A stretch of DNA of 5,201 nucleotides. Source: JALTID01 sp027004335 [NCBI: bacterium]. GTDB lineage: Bacteria > JALSQH01. Every line of letters begins with the position of its first letter. Position 1 is the first letter of the stretch. The notes beneath the pieces were generated by a model. The model did no database searches. It saw only the letters and a program-made list of their open reading frames with translations, and was not told the origin of the DNA. The stretch is taken from assembly GCA_027004335.1 (NCBI GenBank), contig JALTID010000026.1, forward strand, positions 1 to 5,201, given 5' to 3'. This document shows positions 4,537 to 5,201 of the stretch, piece by piece. Both the position numbers and the translations under genes were made by a program.

Positions 4537-5201
4537 TTACCCTATTCCCATTTTCTTTAAAAGCGTCTCCGCGTTTTTATGAAAGATTTTTTCTTTTGTT
4601 TCGCTGGAAATGTTCCTTTCTTCTATGCACTGGATCTGCTTTTCTACGGGGTAGGGGATAAAAGGAAAATCGCTTCCAAGTAAAATTCTGTTTGAAAATT
4701 TTTCTAAAAAAACATCATCAGGGGGAGGTGGTGTTTCGGGATGTTTTATTTGAACAAATTCCATGCAATGGGTCATTGTTGTATCAAGATATAGTCCCGG
4801 GTATTTTTCTATAAGTTTTCCAAATTCCTCATATTCCCCCATACCCATATGGGCCACAATAACAGTTAGTTCAGGAAATTTTTCCAGAAGCTTGCTCACA
4901 TGGTATGCTCCTGAAACCTCGTATGGATCAAAATCCCTGATAAATCCTGCATCTGTGGGATGAATAGAACCGTGAAGGATTAGAAAATTATTTCTTCTTA
5001 TAATTTCTTCATAGACGGGAAATAATCTTTCATCCTCCGGAGGAGCAAGAGATATATGAGTGTGAAATTTTATTCCTTTTACTCCATATTCAAAGGCTTT
5101 TTTAACTACTTCACTGGTGTTGTCTTCCTGGTGTATTGTGCCCGCGGGGATTATTTCGGGGTATTGTATCGATATTTCTGAAACCCATTTATTTAAAAAA
5201 T
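4537..5201 (-). CDS. Amidohydrolase_2-type metal-dependent hydrolase, C-terminal part (5' end outside the window)
   Basis: The frame is open from the right edge to the TAA at 4537, giving 220 complete residues of a longer protein. Counting from the first complete codon (5199), the TIM-barrel landmarks of the amidohydrolase_2 family (PF04909) appear in order: GVKGIKFHTH (39-48), FLILHGS with H76 after strand 5, FPELTVIVAHMG with H117 after strand 6, LYLDTTMT (about 137-143) and RILLGSDFPF with D177 after strand 8. The chain ends with the usual KIFHKNAETLLKK. H76, H117 and D177 are the expected metal or proton-relay residues; the N-terminal HxH is off the window. Members include decarboxylases of the ACMSD type and various hydrolases, so the substrate cannot be named. 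A PPPP stretch (157-160) sits in a loop. A GTG at 4899 lies mid-barrel and is not the start. It is probably the leading visible gene of an operon with the nucleotidyltransferase. Confidence 0.87.
   Translation of the reverse strand, partial: FLNKWVSEISIQYPEIIPAGTIHQEDNTSEVVKKAFEYGVKGIKFHTHISLAPPEDERLFPVYEEIIRRNNFLILHGSIHPTDAGFIRDFDPYEVSGAYHVSKLLEKFPELTVIVAHMGMGEYEEFGKLIEKYPGLYLDTTMTHCMEFVQIKHPETPPPPDDVFLEKFSNRILLGSDFPFIPYPVEKQIQCIEERNISSETKEKIFHKNAETLLKKMGIG

Noticed and set aside
4537-4899. A separate 120-residue protein starting at GTG 4899
   Set aside because: The frame stays open to the window edge and the upstream part carries further amidohydrolase barrel motifs, so the GTG is an internal Val codon.
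4763-4963. 66-codon plus-strand frame
   Set aside because: It is antisense to conserved barrel motifs of the amidohydrolase and has no supporting signal.

Overview
The window reads as chromosomal DNA from an AT-rich Gram-negative bacterium, with every convincing gene on the minus strand. The Gram-negative call rests on two tandem genes for exported proteins that look like small outer-membrane beta-barrels, each with an aromatic C-terminal residue and a Cys at the end of the signal segment. Arginine is often encoded by AGA/AGG. An acyl-CoA synthetase of the ADP-forming type sits next to one of the AMP-forming type. Together these fit an anaerobic, possibly thermophilic, uncultivated lineage, but I cannot name a taxon from the sequence.

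In transcription order (right to left) the layout is as follows. (1) The 3' part of an amidohydrolase_2-type metal-dependent hydrolase (4537-5201, running off the right edge). Eight bases later comes (2) an MNT-type minimal nucleotidyltransferase (4013-4528), whose stop overlaps by ATGA the start of (3) a 23-residue peptide gene (3945-4016). These three look like one transcript whose promoter lies outside the window. A 99-base gap holds a good sigma70-like promoter for (4) and (5), a tandem pair of paralogous envelope proteins (3189-3845 and 2561-3205) that overlap by 17 bases. A 140-base gap follows, with an 11-bp inverted repeat, an 18-bp perfect palindrome and an extended -10 element, leading into (6) a 707-residue ADP-forming acyl-CoA synthetase (297-2420). 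An 87-base gap with a TTGACA promoter and a direct repeat leads into (7) the first 69 complete codons of an AMP-forming, long-chain-type acyl-CoA ligase (1-209), cut by the left edge.

Genes 6 and 7 both make acyl-CoA thioesters, one with ADP and phosphate as products (reversible, able to make ATP) and one with AMP and pyrophosphate. They probably serve carboxylic or fatty acid metabolism, each under its own promoter. Genes 1-3 have no visible metabolic link to them. The paralogous envelope pair has no assignable function.

The items most worth a second look are the orphan nucleotidyltransferase with its coupled 23-residue peptide (where a HEPN partner would often be found), the palindrome over the synthetase promoter, and the tandem envelope pair. 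I see no CRISPR array, tRNA, rRNA, insertion sequence or convincing intrinsic terminator.
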